Source: an uncultured Granulosicoccaceae bacterium (lineage in GTDB: Bacteria > Pseudomonadota > Gammaproteobacteria > Granulosicoccales > Granulosicoccaceae). Taken from it: DNA of 51,350 nt. Positions 1 through 9,911 of this stretch are shown here, piece after piece. The notes beneath the pieces are model-generated. The model saw only the letters and a list, made by a program, of their open reading frames with translations. It was not told where the DNA came from and made no database searches. Position 1 is the stretch's first letter. Each line of letters begins with the position of its first letter. Location: assembly GCA_938045275.1 (NCBI GenBank), contig CALIMV010000185.1, positions 1 through 51,350 on the forward strand, in the 5' to 3' direction. The translations under genes and the position numbers were made by a program.

Positions 1-74
1 CATCTTTTTAGCGCTTCCAACCCGTTCAGAATCACGCCTGCAGATTACAGATGTCTGGTCGTATTATTTAAGCC

Positions 75-1166
75 TCAGACATTAAACCTGAAGTGAACAA
101 CGTCACCTTCCTGCAGCAAATACTCTTTGCCTTCCAGACGCCACTTGCCAGCGTCTTTGGCGCCGTTTTCACCGCCATTCTCAATATAGTCGTCGTAGGC
201 GACAACTTCGGCTCTTATAAAACCTTTTTCAAAATCGGTATGTATTCGCCCTGCGCCGTTCGGCGCTGTCGCTCCTGTGCGCACCGTCCAGGCGCGGACT
301 TCTTTTTCGCCGGCCGTGAAAAAAGTTTGCAGGCCAAGCAAATCGTAGCCTGCGCGTATAACGCGGTTCAGGCCGGGTTCGTCGAGGTTCATTTCAGCTA
401 AAAAATCGGCTTTTTCTTCGTCTTCAAGCTGAACAATTTCAGCTTCTATAGCTGCACATACGGCAACCACTTCGGCATTCTCTTCTGCAGCTCTTGCGGT
501 TATTGCGTCGAGCAGGCTGTTGTTTTCAAAGCCCTCTTCATCCACGTTCGCTATGTACATTGTGGGTTTAATCGTTAGCAAGTGGTAGTGCTTTATCCAG
601 GCTTGCTCTTGATCCGTACATTCAATGGTGCGAGCAGGTTTGCCGTCACCCAGGGTTTCAAACACCCGTTCCATAAACGCTTTTTCAGCTATGGCTTCTT
701 TGTTAGCCGATTTTGCCTGCTTGGAAATTCGCGTAATCGCTTTTTCCATGGTATCGACATCGGCCAACAACAATTCGGTATTGATGGTCTCCACATCATC
801 CATCGGGTCTACTTTACCCGACACATGAATAACATCGTCATCCTGAAAACAGCGCACCACATGTGCAATGGCATCGGTTTCCCGAATATTGGCTAAAAAC
901 TTATTGCCCAGCCCTTCCCCTGTAGATGCACCGGCTACAAGGCCAGCAATATCAACAAATTCCATTGCGGTTGGCAGAATCTTTTCTGGCGACACAATGC
1001 CAGCCAACGCATCGAGTCGAGGGTCGGGTACAGGCACGATGCCAACATTTGGCTCGATAGTGCAGAAGGGGTAGTTCTCCGCGGCGATTTCCGCTTTGGT
1101 CAGAGCGTTGAACAAGGTGGATTTACCCACGTTTGGCAAGCCAACTATGGCGCATTTAAAACCCAT
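75..1166 (-). CDS. ychF: redox-regulated ATPase YchF (Obg-family P-loop NTPase)
   Basis: This is a cytoplasmic ribosome-associated NTPase of the Obg/YchF group; the family prefers ATP and is linked to oxidative-stress response and translation. The 363-residue length is the family norm. The P-loop GLPNVGKST lies at residues 9-17, the G3 motif DIAGL at 72-76, and NVDE near 207-210 stands where other GTPases have NKxD, as expected for the ATP-preferring YchF branch. The last ~80 residues form a TGS domain ending in HFRFNV. Its ATG overlaps the pth stop by one base (TAATG), so the two are translationally coupled. The pth-ychF order is conserved in gammaproteobacteria. It is the last gene of this minus-strand run; the 74 bases beyond it show no gene. 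Confidence 0.97.
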   Translation of the reverse strand: MGFKCAIVGLPNVGKSTLFNALTKAEIAAENYPFCTIEPNVGIVPVPDPRLDALAGIVSPEKILPTAMEFVDIAGLVAGASTGEGLGNKFLANIRETDAIAHVVRCFQDDDVIHVSGKVDPMDDVETINTELLLADVDTMEKAITRISKQAKSANKEAIAEKAFMERVFETLGDGKPARTIECTDQEQAWIKHYHLLTIKPTMYIANVDEEGFENNSLLDAITARAAEENAEVVAVCAAIEAEIVQLEDEEKADFLAEMNLDEPGLNRVIRAGYDLLGLQTFFTAGEKEVRAWTVRTGATAPNGAGRIHTDFEKGFIRAEVVAYDDYIENGGENGAKDAGKWRLEGKEYLLQEGDVVHFRFNV

Positions 1167-1771
1167 TACTCAGTAGTGTCCGGTTTGTGACTGTGCAAGT
1201 TTTTGGTGGCTACGTTAATGTCGCCATCGATTAGCGTTGGTGATTCGCGCATGGCTAAGTACAGCGCATCGTCGATCAACTGCTGCTGTTCTTTGGATGC
1301 ACGCTTTAACACATAACCGACTACAGCCGATTTATGTCCGGGGTGTCCGATGCCAATGCGTAATCGCCAGAAATCTTTTCTGCCAGTGCGCGCAATAATG
1401 TCGCGAAGCCCGTTATGCCCACCATGACCACCGCCATTTTTCACACGAATTTGTCCGGGCGGCAAATCCAATTCATCGTGAGCAACCAGCACTTTACTCA
1501 TATCAAGTTTAAAAAACCGCGCAATGGCGGCCACACCCTGCCCGCTGTTGTTCATGTAGTTGTAAGGTTTAAGCAAATGAACCGCGCGCCCATTCAGCGT
1601 TGCTTTGGCATGCATGGAAAAGGATTTTTTGTCGCTAGTGAAACTGGCGCCAAGATCTCTGGCCAGTTCATCGAGGTACCAGAAACCAGCATTGTGACGT
1701 TGGTTTTCATGTTCAGCGCCCGGGTTACCAAGTCCAACGATCATTTCAAATTGAATCGGTTCACCTGGCAC
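1166..1771 (-). CDS. pth: peptidyl-tRNA hydrolase
   Basis: Pth cleaves the ester bond of peptidyl-tRNAs released early from ribosomes and so recycles tRNA. The 201 residues match the bacterial Pth family. The N-terminal VGLGNPG strand-loop (residues 12-18) is followed by the catalytic histidine H26 and N27 in [16 protein letters not shown] and the glycine-rich [12 protein letters not shown] segment form the substrate-binding region. It lies downstream of rplY on the same strand, separated by a strong hairpin, and overlaps ychF by one base. The start gives the usual short lead-in before the first strand. Confidence 0.97.
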   Translation of the reverse strand: MPGEPIQFEMIVGLGNPGAEHENQRHNAGFWYLDELARDLGASFTSDKKSFSMHAKATLNGRAVHLLKPYNYMNNSGQGVAAIARFFKLDMSKVLVAHDELDLPPGQIRVKNGGGHGGHNGLRDIIARTGRKDFWRLRIGIGHPGHKSAVVGYVLKRASKEQQQLIDDALYLAMRESPTLIDGDINVATKNLHSHKPDTTE

Positions 1772-1806
1772 TGGTTGCTACCTTTAGCACTTGAATTGCA
1801 TTCGCA

Positions 1807-1834
1807 CATGCGCCGACGATGTGGTCGGCGCATG
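1807..1834. other. 11-bp perfect hairpin between rplY and pth
   Basis: CATGCGCCGAC at 1807-1817 and its exact reverse complement at 1824-1834 enclose a 6-base loop. It lies between the rplY stop and the pth start. No T-run follows on the minus strand, so it does not look like a standard intrinsic terminator. It may be an attenuator, an RNase-processing point, or an mRNA-stabilising stem separating highly expressed rplY from pth. Confidence 0.5.
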
Positions 1835-1864
1835 GCTTTAAGCAAATCGAAAAGAAACTATTCC

Positions 1865-2575
1865 TTAGTCTTTCTTTTCTTGGTCAGACTCGTCAGATGC
1901 GGCGGCCTCACCAGACTCGCCAGCTTCTTCACTATCAGCCGCAGCTGCAGCTGCCTCTTCTGCCTCTGCATCTTCCTCTTCCAGAGTCTTGCGAGACATG
2001 ATGACTGACGCTACCGCACGATCAGTTGTATCGTCAGCCTCATCAAGGTCGGTAAGTCGCACACCTTCAGGCAACTTGAGATCAGACAAATGCACCGAAT
2101 CCCCGATCTTCAGCTCGGCCATGTCGATTTCAATGTTGTCGGGAATATTTCTTGGCAAACACGCAATGGCAACTTCTGATTCGTTATGCGTGATCATGCC
2201 GCCTTCGGTTTTAACGCCATAGCAAGTATCTTCATTCAGGAAGCTCAGTGCAACTGTAAGCGTAAGTTCAGCACCTGCAACTACACGTTGGAAATCCAGG
2301 TGTAGAATTTGCTGTTTATATGGGTGGCGTTGCACATCTCGCAGTACGGTACGAACGGCTTCTTTGCCGTCAACGCTTACCATCAACAGGTTTGAGTAAA
2401 ACTGATCGTTCTCGAGGTGTTTGATAACCTCATTGTGTTTAAGATTGATCGGCTGTGGATCTTCATCGGCTCCATAGAGAATACCGGGTACCAAGTTTTC
2501 ACGACGCAGGCGGCGGCTCGCACCTTTTCCTAAAACGCTGCGCGACGTGGCCTTGACTTGTATATCGTCTGACAT
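1865..2575 (-). CDS. rplY: 50S ribosomal protein L25, CTC/TL5 long form
   Basis: This is the 5S rRNA-binding ribosomal protein L25 of the general-stress CTC type. The N-terminal L25 domain has the RRLRRENLVPGILYG signature; the second, TL5-like beta domain contains the LPRNIPDNIEID segment. The C-terminus is a ~40-residue acidic, alanine-rich tail ending QEKKD, a common disordered extension. I start at the ATG at 2575 (MSDDIQVK), because GGAG precedes it at good distance and the 23 upstream residues of the longer frame resemble nothing in the family. That gives 236 residues. It lies between prs and pth, the usual gammaproteobacterial order. Confidence 0.95.
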   Translation of the reverse strand: MSDDIQVKATSRSVLGKGASRRLRRENLVPGILYGADEDPQPINLKHNEVIKHLENDQFYSNLLMVSVDGKEAVRTVLRDVQRHPYKQQILHLDFQRVVAGAELTLTVALSFLNEDTCYGVKTEGGMITHNESEVAIACLPRNIPDNIEIDMAELKIGDSVHLSDLKLPEGVRLTDLDEADDTTDRAVASVIMSRKTLEEEDAEAEEAAAAAADSEEAGESGEAAASDESDQEKKD

Positions 2576-2758
2576 GTCGTTTGCTCCAGAATATAGGCCA
2601 TGCTGGAAATCAGCACAGTCCCCTCTTTGCCCGCGACCAGGCAAAGCCGACGGATTATAGCTTTATCCGGCCCGCACGACAAGCGCCAAGGCAGAAAAAG
2701 CGGCTTAAACAAGCTTGGAAATAAGGAATGCGCTAGTAGTCAACCAAGCCGTGATGGC

Positions 2759-3712
2759 TCAATCCATGTACACCGAGCTTACTGATTCATCTTCGTGAAT
2801 ACGGCGAATGGTTTCACCGAGCAGTTCAGCGACCGACAGTTGGCGAATAACCGCGCAATTACTGGCCTCTTCCGACAAAGGAATTGTGTCAGTAACAACC
2901 AGCTCGTCTAGCTCTGATGCTTTCAGGTTGCTGATCGCAGGGCCTGACAATACCGGGTGCGTGGCTAAGGCCACCACTTTGTTTGCACCGTGGGCCTTGA
3001 GCGCTTCGGCGGCTTTGCACAAGGTACCCGCTGTATCGACCATATCGTCAATGATGACGCAGGTGCGATTACTTACATCGCCAATAATGTGCATAACCTG
3101 AGCTTGATTCGATTGCGGACGCCGCTTATCAATGATGGCCAGGTCGCTGTCGTCGAGCTGTTTGGCAACAGCACGCGCCCTGACTACCCCACCAACATCT
3201 GGAGAAACCACTATTAGATCAGGGTATTTACTGCGCCAGATGTCGAGCAGCAGCAGTGGAGAGCCATAGACATTGTCTACTGGAATATCGAAAAATCCCT
3301 GAATTTGTTCTGCATGCAGATCAACAGTGAGTACGCGATCAACACCTGCAATACTGAGCATGTTTGCAACCAGTTTGGCTGTGATCGGTACACGGGCTGA
3401 ACGCACACGCCTATCCTGGCGAGCGTATCCGTAATAAGGAATAACCGCTGTAATGCGGTCTGCTGATGCTCGGCGCATGGCATCAACCATGACCAGCAGG
3501 TCCATTAGATTGTCGTTGGTTGGGTTGCAGGTTGGTTGCACGACAAACACATCGCCACCACGCACGTTTTCCAGAATCTCAACCGATGTTTCCCCGTCGC
3601 TAAAGTGCGATATAGCCACTTTGCCAATGGGTTGGTGGAGATAAGATGCAATATTCTGGGTTAAGACGGGGTTGGCGTTACCGCCAAAGATCATCAGTTT
3701 GCGATCATTCAT
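2759..3712 (-). CDS. prs: ribose-phosphate pyrophosphokinase (PRPP synthetase)
   Basis: The enzyme transfers pyrophosphate from ATP to ribose 5-phosphate, giving PRPP for nucleotide, histidine, tryptophan and NAD synthesis. The 317 residues match class I Prs. Visible features are the N-terminal FGGNANP, the flexible-loop region [10 protein letters not shown] near 93-102, [11 protein letters not shown] near 131, and the PRPP-binding loop DDMVDTAGT at about 222-230. It lies just after the tRNA-Gln gene and before rplY; the ispE-tRNA-prs-rplY-pth order is conserved. Confidence 0.97.
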   Translation of the reverse strand: MNDRKLMIFGGNANPVLTQNIASYLHQPIGKVAISHFSDGETSVEILENVRGGDVFVVQPTCNPTNDNLMDLLVMVDAMRRASADRITAVIPYYGYARQDRRVRSARVPITAKLVANMLSIAGVDRVLTVDLHAEQIQGFFDIPVDNVYGSPLLLLDIWRSKYPDLIVVSPDVGGVVRARAVAKQLDDSDLAIIDKRRPQSNQAQVMHIIGDVSNRTCVIIDDMVDTAGTLCKAAEALKAHGANKVVALATHPVLSGPAISNLKASELDELVVTDTIPLSEEASNCAVIRQLSVAELLGETIRRIHEDESVSSVYMD

Positions 3713-3733
3713 GGTGACTTACAGGCTTAATGT

Positions 3734-3809
3734 TGGCTGGGCCGGGAGGATTCGAACCTCCGAATGCCGGGATCAAAACCCGGTGCCTTAACCGCTTGGC
3801 GACGGCCCA
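3734..3809 (-). tRNA. tRNA-Gln (anticodon TTG), CCA encoded
   Basis: Read on the minus strand, the 76 bases fold as a cloverleaf. The acceptor stem is TGGGCCG paired with CGGCCCA, then discriminator G and an encoded CCA. The anticodon stem is CCGGG/CCCGG around loop TTTTGAT, giving anticodon TTG. The T arm is GGAGG-TTCGAAT-CCTCC. It sits between ispE and prs, the typical site of tRNA-Gln in Pseudomonas-like genomes. With gatCAB in the same window, this tRNA may be charged directly or through Glu-tRNA(Gln). Confidence 0.96.
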
Positions 3810-3900
3810 TTTATCTTTCAACAATTTTAATCAGCGCTAACAGTCTCAATGTTACAACACTGACCTATTACTCTTAGCTTGCAAAACCAAGACCGGAATT

Positions 3901-4743
3901 TTAACCGGAAAAGTCGTACAGTGGGGACGCATTGTGCCCTTTTACGACATAACCGGTCATAGAATTTGGTAATTTAGCGTTAAGTGCCCTTGCTTCTTCC
4001 TCAGTTTCGCACTGAGTGAACACACAACTACCCGTTCCACTCATTTTAGGACGAGTCCCGCGATTATTCTGAGCGAGCCATTCTAGCGCAGCTCGAACTT
4101 GCGGATATCGTGCCATAACAATGGGCTCAAACACATTCGTGGTTCTACCATCCATAAAGTCACGTATGGTGATGGGGCTGGTATTTCGAGCTAGTTCAGG
4201 CAGATTAAATAAGGCGGCAGTAGAAATTTGCACCTGCGGACATACCACAAGATACCAAGGCTCTTTTGGTGCTACCGGCGTAAGCTTATCGCCGATTCCC
4301 TCGGCCCAACTCGCCTGTCCGTAAACAAATACGGGTACGTCTGCGCTTACAGCAACACCTATCTCAGCGAGCTCTTTTATACTCAAACCAAGGCGCCAAA
4401 ACTCGTTTAAAGCAACCAAAGTGGTAGCTGCATCAGAACTTCCACCACCCAAACCACCACCAGTAGGAATTGTTTTGGTCAGTGCAATATCAGCACCTGA
4501 CCGGGTGCCCGACTGCGCTTGCAGTGCCCGAGCTGCCTTGATAACGAGATTATCTTCTGGTGGTACTTCGTTAAATTCCGATTTTAATTGAACATCGTTA
4601 TCTTCACGCACAGAAAACTGCAGCACATCGCACAAGTCGATGAACTGATAGACCGTTTGCAACGTGTGATAGCCATCACTCCGACGACCTGTCACATGCA
4701 AAAAAAGATTAATCTTGGCCGGAGCCAACCAGTTTGTTGTCAA
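3901..4743 (-). CDS. ispE: 4-diphosphocytidyl-2-C-methyl-D-erythritol kinase
   Basis: IspE phosphorylates CDP-methylerythritol with ATP in the MEP route to isoprenoids. It belongs to the GHMP kinases. The N-terminal APAKINLFL block carries the conserved lysine; the glycine-rich ATP loop PTGGGLGGGSSDAA is near residue 93, and SADVPVFV holds the conserved aspartate. The frame is open back to a GTG at 4839, which would give 312 residues. I prefer the TTG at 4743: it has AGG ten bases upstream, gives 280 residues (the E. coli protein has 283), and drops an N-terminal stretch not seen in the family. A possible promoter (TTGGCT, 18-base spacer, TATGAT) lies within that stretch. Confidence 0.93.
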   Translation of the reverse strand: MTTNWLAPAKINLFLHVTGRRSDGYHTLQTVYQFIDLCDVLQFSVREDNDVQLKSEFNEVPPEDNLVIKAARALQAQSGTRSGADIALTKTIPTGGGLGGGSSDAATTLVALNEFWRLGLSIKELAEIGVAVSADVPVFVYGQASWAEGIGDKLTPVAPKEPWYLVVCPQVQISTAALFNLPELARNTSPITIRDFMDGRTTNVFEPIVMARYPQVRAALEWLAQNNRGTRPKMSGTGSCVFTQCETEEEARALNAKLPNSMTGYVVKGHNASPLYDFSG

Positions 4744-4923
4744 CTGCTTTATACCTACTGTTGGGTTCCCTAACCCGCTATCATAACGGGCAAACACCCT
4801 TAGAGCCAAATCGAATTTCGAGGCTCCTGGTATTTTCACAAGGGATTGTTCAAAAATTCACATATAATTAAGGTTTGGCAACACAAAATTGTGCTGCTAC
4901 CTGTGGATAAAACAAGTCAAGGG

Positions 4924-5586
4924 TTATCGGCTAGGCACTCTCAATCGCTCGCCAGAGCTTTCTGCTCCTTTTATCGCAACGATATTATCGAGGTCTGTAC
5001 TCCATTCTTTCAATACCAGACGCACATTATAGGGACCACCGGTTGCCAAAATAGTGGCTGGCACGTAGGTGTTATTGAACGTTGTGTATTTAAGTATTTT
5101 GGCTCGCCAGCGCGTGTTTTGGGCGTCGACATAGTCCATGCTAACCAAACGACCCTGTTCATCGTATTGGACTTTTTCTGCCTGTTCGCCTGGCACGCCC
5201 TTTATCCACAGGGACATCTGCTCGACCGGCACGGCCACACCGAGCCCCAGAGCTTGCTGCATCAATTCGGATGCAGATTGCCCAGACACTGGCTCTGCGC
5301 TGCCATTGCGCAACACTGCCTGCCTGTTTCTTTGGGTAATGCGCACCGAGCTTAACCCTGCTGGTAGTCGGATATAGACATCGAAATCTTCAGCCATTTG
5401 CTGCCAGACCACACGAGTGCTTATCGATTCCTCGTCTGTCCAGACCCCAAGTCCGCCAGTGACTCGAAACGTATCGAGCCCTTTGGCGGCCTGTTGTTGA
5501 GTGCCTGGGTCAATGTTTAATCGAGGTACTGTTTCGCAACCCGCCAGAGTCACGATTGCCGCGAGTAAAAAATAGCATGACCGCAT
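4924..5586 (-). CDS. lolB: outer-membrane lipoprotein receptor LolB
   Basis: LolB takes lipoproteins from periplasmic LolA and inserts them in the outer membrane. The 220-residue product starts with a lipoprotein signal whose lipobox LAGC places the lipidated cysteine at residue 17. The body has the LolB-like pattern, with WSLRG-type beta segments replaced by FRVTGGLGVWTDEES and later LWIKGVPG. The ATG overlaps the stop of the upstream TPR gene by one base (TAATG), and ispE follows. The TPR-lolB-ispE order supports the call. Confidence 0.92.
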   Translation of the reverse strand: MRSCYFLLAAIVTLAGCETVPRLNIDPGTQQQAAKGLDTFRVTGGLGVWTDEESISTRVVWQQMAEDFDVYIRLPAGLSSVRITQRNRQAVLRNGSAEPVSGQSASELMQQALGLGVAVPVEQMSLWIKGVPGEQAEKVQYDEQGRLVSMDYVDAQNTRWRAKILKYTTFNNTYVPATILATGGPYNVRLVLKEWSTDLDNIVAIKGAESSGERLRVPSR

Positions 5587-7358
5587 TATTGAGTTAGCCG
5601 TTCCACAGTGTTGTTCAATTTATCGTGTTCAGGTGAGTCGAGTAAGGCTTTATCCCACACCGATCGGGCAGCTGATTTGTCGCCACTGACCCACAGTACT
5701 TCACCCAGATGCGCCGCTATTTCACCGTCGGGTAATAATTCATAGGCCCTTTCGAGCAATTTTTTTGCAGCCTCACTATCACCTTGACGGAATCGTAGCC
5801 AACCAAGACTGTCCATAATGGCAGGATCGTCTGGTCGCAGACTCATGGCTTTTTCAAGGTGCACTTCTGCTTCATCAAGGCGTATATTCTCATCGGCTAG
5901 AAAATAACCCAGCGCATTTAACGCACTTGCGTTCTCGGGCTCTGCACTGATTAACGTGTTTAGATCGGACATCAGCGTTTCAGTATCACCGGTTCGATCG
6001 GATGCCAAAGCGCGAGCGTAGAGAAGATCTCCATTCATCGGAAATTTCTCTAAACCTTCGCTTAGCACACCGACTGCATCAGAGTCCCTACCGGCATCTT
6101 GCAGCATGCGACTCTCAGTGGTAATGAGCATAGGTTGCATTGACGGATCGGGCAATAGCGAAGACAACGAGCGTACCCGCTCTATTCCCACATCAAGCTG
6201 ACCTGAAGCGGCATATAACTCCGCTGAACGCAACTGCGAAGACAAATACAATTCACCCTCACCCACGTTTTCGTAGTGTTCGATCGCCTCAGCAAATGCT
6301 TGTTGTTGATCGTCTATGCGGGCGAGGTAGTAGTGTGCCTGATCGCGGTGATCGCCCGTATCGAGCAGTGCTTCCAGATAACGTTTTGCGGCATCAGTGC
6401 GTTTTGAATCCAAAGCGAGCAATCCAATAGAGAGCAATACTTTGCTATCGCCATTGGCGTTGTCAAAGACAAATTCCAGCTCTTTGCTTGCTTCAGTGTA
6501 GCGCCCAGCGCCTGCCAGTAAACGTGCGTAGCCAATGCGCAAATTCAGGTTGTCGGTGTCCTCGTCGAGCGCATTTTTTATTTCACTTAAACCTTCCGCC
6601 GGTTTACCTTGTTCAGCCAGAATCTGGGCCCGCATTAATAAGGCTTCGCCGTGCCCTGCATTAATTTCCAAAGCCTGTTCGACCACAACCAAAGCTGCAT
6701 CACGATCATTTTGTTGCAGTAGAAAACGCGCCACACCCAGATGCGCTTCCATCTCCTCGGGGAAACGTGATTGCAGCCCTTTCAAGGTGGCCAGTGCCGC
6801 CGGTCGATCTGGCTCTCGCGACATCAGCACATAAATATCATTAAGTACCAAACCACGGTCTTCAGCACTTTCAACCAGACTGGCAAATTGATCGAGCGCT
6901 GCACCTTCAGGCTGGTCGGAGCGCATAAGAATTTGCGCCAACAGTTCACCCGCTTCAGATGAATCAGGTTCGAGTTCCAGCCAACGATCTGCCGCCTCTT
7001 TGGCCAGCTCCCATTGCTCACCCCACACAGCGAGCTTGGTTGCACGCTCTGCAATTCGGGAATCGCTGGTTCGCTTTGATGCACTTAGATAGCCTTCGGT
7101 GGCAACATCCAGATACCCCCTGCGACCAGCCAATTCTGCAATCATCAGCTCATACATCAATTGAGACCGCTCATCGACAGAATTTCGTGGTGCCTCTCTC
7201 AGGGGCTTCTGATCTTGGGCACTGGCCGTTTTCGCGACCATTGGACCTGCTGCACAACCAATGAGTATGGCTGGCACGAGCATGCCCGAAACCATTTTTG
7301 GGAACCGGCTAGTCCAGCTGTATTGGCGTACTAAAACGCCCCAATTAGTCCCGCTCAT
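5586..7358 (-). CDS. TPR-repeat lipoprotein upstream of lolB
   Basis: This 590-residue protein consists mainly of tetratricopeptide repeats, for example the segments around AEGYLSASKRTSDSRIAERA, LNALGYFLADENIRLDEAE and DSLGWLRFRQGDSEAAKKL. A hydrophobic N-terminal segment ends in ILIGC (Cys35), so it is probably a lipoprotein. Such genes sit directly before lolB in Pseudomonas-type genomes. The exact role is not established; a scaffold function in the periplasm near lipoprotein sorting is an inference from position. Its stop overlaps the lolB start, so the two are coupled. The start codon is uncertain: an internal ATG at residue 22 would also leave a signal peptide. Confidence 0.85.
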   Translation of the reverse strand: MSGTNWGVLVRQYSWTSRFPKMVSGMLVPAILIGCAAGPMVAKTASAQDQKPLREAPRNSVDERSQLMYELMIAELAGRRGYLDVATEGYLSASKRTSDSRIAERATKLAVWGEQWELAKEAADRWLELEPDSSEAGELLAQILMRSDQPEGAALDQFASLVESAEDRGLVLNDIYVLMSREPDRPAALATLKGLQSRFPEEMEAHLGVARFLLQQNDRDAALVVVEQALEINAGHGEALLMRAQILAEQGKPAEGLSEIKNALDEDTDNLNLRIGYARLLAGAGRYTEASKELEFVFDNANGDSKVLLSIGLLALDSKRTDAAKRYLEALLDTGDHRDQAHYYLARIDDQQQAFAEAIEHYENVGEGELYLSSQLRSAELYAASGQLDVGIERVRSLSSLLPDPSMQPMLITTESRMLQDAGRDSDAVGVLSEGLEKFPMNGDLLYARALASDRTGDTETLMSDLNTLISAEPENASALNALGYFLADENIRLDEAEVHLEKAMSLRPDDPAIMDSLGWLRFRQGDSEAAKKLLERAYELLPDGEIAAHLGEVLWVSGDKSAARSVWDKALLDSPEHDKLNNTVERLTQ

Positions 7359-7524
7359 GCTCTCTCCACTGTAAGAAAACCCCTGATCTGGTCTGCAGTA
7401 TTGCGCAGACTACGTGCGTTAGTCATCAATTATTAGCGCTTTTTATAGTTTAGCTGGCGCAAAGCTTAAGTCACCATGTCTATTTAGACGGAAAAATGCC
7501 AACATTTGTTAGAATTGTCGGTAT

Positions 7525-8787
7525 ATGTCACTGCTCGCATTAGGTCTAAATCACCACACCGCTCCGATAGCTATCAGGGAACGTGCGGTAATCGATGAAA
7601 ATAACCTGCAAAATGCGTTGAAGAACCTCAATAGTGTCGCTGAAGTTAAAGAAGCGGCTATTGTTTCAACGTGTAACCGAACTGAAATTTACTGTGGCAT
7701 GCATGGTAATGATACGGAACCTGTATCGACGTGGATGCATGAATTTCTTAACATGTCGGACAGCCAGTTTCTGCCCCACTTATTTGCTCACACCGACAAA
7801 CAAGCAGTTCGTCACCTCATGCGCGTATGCAGCGGGCTGGATTCGCTCGTTCTTGGTGAACCTCAGATTCTGGGACAAATCAAGCAGGCTTATCGAGACG
7901 CCGCCAATGTGGGTACGGTAGGCACAGAACTCTCTCAACTTTTTCAAAGCGCTTTCTCCGTTGCCAAGCAGGTGCGAACCGATACTGAAATAGGCAGCAG
8001 CCCGGTTTCCGTCGCCTTTGCTGCCGTTACGCTGGCCAAACAAATCTTTGCCGATTTTGGGGAACATCATGCGTTAATGATTGGTGCAGGAGAAACCACG
8101 ACTCTGGCAAGCCAGCATTTGAAAACCAATGGCATTGGCAGCATCACTATTGCCAACCGGACGCTTGGACGAGCGCAAACCCTGGCGGACACCGTGAACG
8201 GCAAAGCCATCGAGCTGGCTGACCTTACCAAGGCGCTTAGCGGCGTTGACATTATTATCAGCTCTACCGGCGCCCCGCTCCCAATTCTAGGTAAAGGCGC
8301 AATTGAAGCTGCTATGCCGGCTCGCCGGTACCGCCCTCTACTTATTGTCGACATTGCCGTACCACGCGATGTTGAACCGCAGGTCGCCGACATAGACGGT
8401 GTGTATCTGTACACCGTAGACGACTTGAACAACGTGGTAGACGAGGGGCGTAAAAATCGAATTGCTGCTGCTGAGCAAGCCGAGGAAATTGTGCAAAGTC
8501 AGGTAGAATTGTTCATGCAACGCATGCGTGCAATGGGTGCTAATGACAGCATTAAAAGCTACCGCGATCAAGTACAGCATACCCAAAGCCTGCTTTTGGA
8601 AAAGGCACGCAAACAATTACAAGCGGGTCAAAAGCCCGAAGCGGTACTTGAACATTTTGCTCATGCATTTGGTAATAAGCTAATGCATGCACCTACAAAG
8701 CGAATGCGTGAAGCAGCGCAACATGGTGACAACGACCTGCTCAAGGCGGCCCAATCACTGTTCGACCTAGACACATCTGATAAATGA
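7525..8787 (+). CDS. hemA: glutamyl-tRNA reductase
   Basis: HemA reduces Glu-tRNA(Glu) with NADPH to glutamate semialdehyde, the first step of C5 tetrapyrrole synthesis. The length of 420 residues is normal. The catalytic cysteine is C50 in STCNRTEIY; the [16 protein letters not shown] block and the Rossmann motif IGAGET follow. It overlaps prfA by four bases (ATGA). The gene is divergent from the TPR-lolB run across a 166-base spacer. I see no Shine-Dalgarno sequence in front of the ATG; TAGAAT lies only ten bases upstream, so the transcript may be leaderless or nearly so. Confidence 0.97.
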   Translation: MSLLALGLNHHTAPIAIRERAVIDENNLQNALKNLNSVAEVKEAAIVSTCNRTEIYCGMHGNDTEPVSTWMHEFLNMSDSQFLPHLFAHTDKQAVRHLMRVCSGLDSLVLGEPQILGQIKQAYRDAANVGTVGTELSQLFQSAFSVAKQVRTDTEIGSSPVSVAFAAVTLAKQIFADFGEHHALMIGAGETTTLASQHLKTNGIGSITIANRTLGRAQTLADTVNGKAIELADLTKALSGVDIIISSTGAPLPILGKGAIEAAMPARRYRPLLIVDIAVPRDVEPQVADIDGVYLYTVDDLNNVVDEGRKNRIAAAEQAEEIVQSQVELFMQRMRAMGANDSIKSYRDQVQHTQSLLLEKARKQLQAGQKPEAVLEHFAHAFGNKLMHAPTKRMREAAQHGDNDLLKAAQSLFDLDTSDK

Positions 8788-9866
8788 AAGCATCGATACA
8801 AGCTCGACTGGAAAGCGTACGCGAAAGACACGAGGAAATCGCTGCCCTGCTCGGCGAACCGGACACTATTAGCGATCAGGACAAATTTCGCGATCTTTCG
8901 AAAGAATACTCTCAGCTCGAACCTGTGGTGAACACGTTTATTGAGTATCAAACAACCGGGGAAAATCTTGCGAGCGCGCGCGAGATGGAAAAAGACAACG
9001 ACCCGGATGTACGTGAAATGGCTGCTGAGGAGCTGCCGGAGCTGCAGGAAAAACTGGACGCACTCGAATCTGATTTACAAACGCTGCTGCTACCAAGAGA
9101 CCCCCGAGATGAGTACAACGCGTTTCTGGAAATTCGCGCTGGCACCGGTGGCGATGAGGCGGCGATTTTCGCCGGAGACTTGTTACGCATGTACCTGCGC
9201 TTTGCGGAAATCAAAGGCTGGCGCAGCGAAATTATCACTGAACGAGCTGGTGATCACGGTGGTTATAAAGAAGTGGTATGCCGTCTCACTGGCAACAGCG
9301 TATTTTCACAATTAAAATTTGAGTCCGGTGCACACCGAGTGCAACGCGTACCGGAAACCGAATCACAAGGTCGTGTGCACACGTCCGCTGCCACAGTCGC
9401 GATTTTACCCGAGGCCGATAAAGTTGAAGAAGTAGACATTAATCCCGCCGATCTTAAAGTGGATACATTTCGGGCATCAGGCGCCGGCGGCCAGCATGTG
9501 AATAAAACCGACTCTGCGGTTCGTCTTACCCATGTACCTTCGGGCATTGTGGTGGAATGCCAGGATGAGCGCAGTCAGCATAAAAATCGAGCCAAGGCTC
9601 TGGCCTTACTGCAAGCTCGCATACTCGATATACAAGTGAGTAAACAACAGCAGGAACAATCCGAATCACGTCGTCTGCAAGTAGGTTCAGGTGACCGATC
9701 TGAACGTATCCGCACTTATAACTTTCCACAAGGCCGCATGACTGATCATCGAATAAACTTGACTCTGTACAAACTGGATGAAGTTATGCAGGGCGCTTTA
9801 TCTGAAGTCATTGACCCACTGATTGCCGAGCATCAAGCACAGTTGTTGGCTGAGTTTGGCGAATAG
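8784..9866 (+). CDS. prfA: peptide chain release factor 1
   Basis: RF1 recognises UAA and UAG and triggers peptide release. All 360 residues fit the family. The stop-codon reading motif corresponds to PET at about 190-192 in RVPETES, and the universal GGQ is at 235-237 in [16 protein letters not shown]. The glutamine of GGQ is the substrate of PrmC, encoded next. It overlaps hemA by four bases, consistent with the well-known hemA-prfA-prmC operon. Confidence 0.98.
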   Translation: MKASIQARLESVRERHEEIAALLGEPDTISDQDKFRDLSKEYSQLEPVVNTFIEYQTTGENLASAREMEKDNDPDVREMAAEELPELQEKLDALESDLQTLLLPRDPRDEYNAFLEIRAGTGGDEAAIFAGDLLRMYLRFAEIKGWRSEIITERAGDHGGYKEVVCRLTGNSVFSQLKFESGAHRVQRVPETESQGRVHTSAATVAILPEADKVEEVDINPADLKVDTFRASGAGGQHVNKTDSAVRLTHVPSGIVVECQDERSQHKNRAKALALLQARILDIQVSKQQQEQSESRRLQVGSGDRSERIRTYNFPQGRMTDHRINLTLYKLDEVMQGALSEVIDPLIAEHQAQLLAEFGE

Positions 9867-9911
9867 ACAACATCTGCCAGCGCAGGAACTGGCGGTCTTT
9901 GAAAGCCGACC

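Noticed and set aside
1415-2008. 197-codon plus-strand frame
   Set aside because: It lies antisense to pth and rplY, both clearly real, and its protein has no recognisable pattern.
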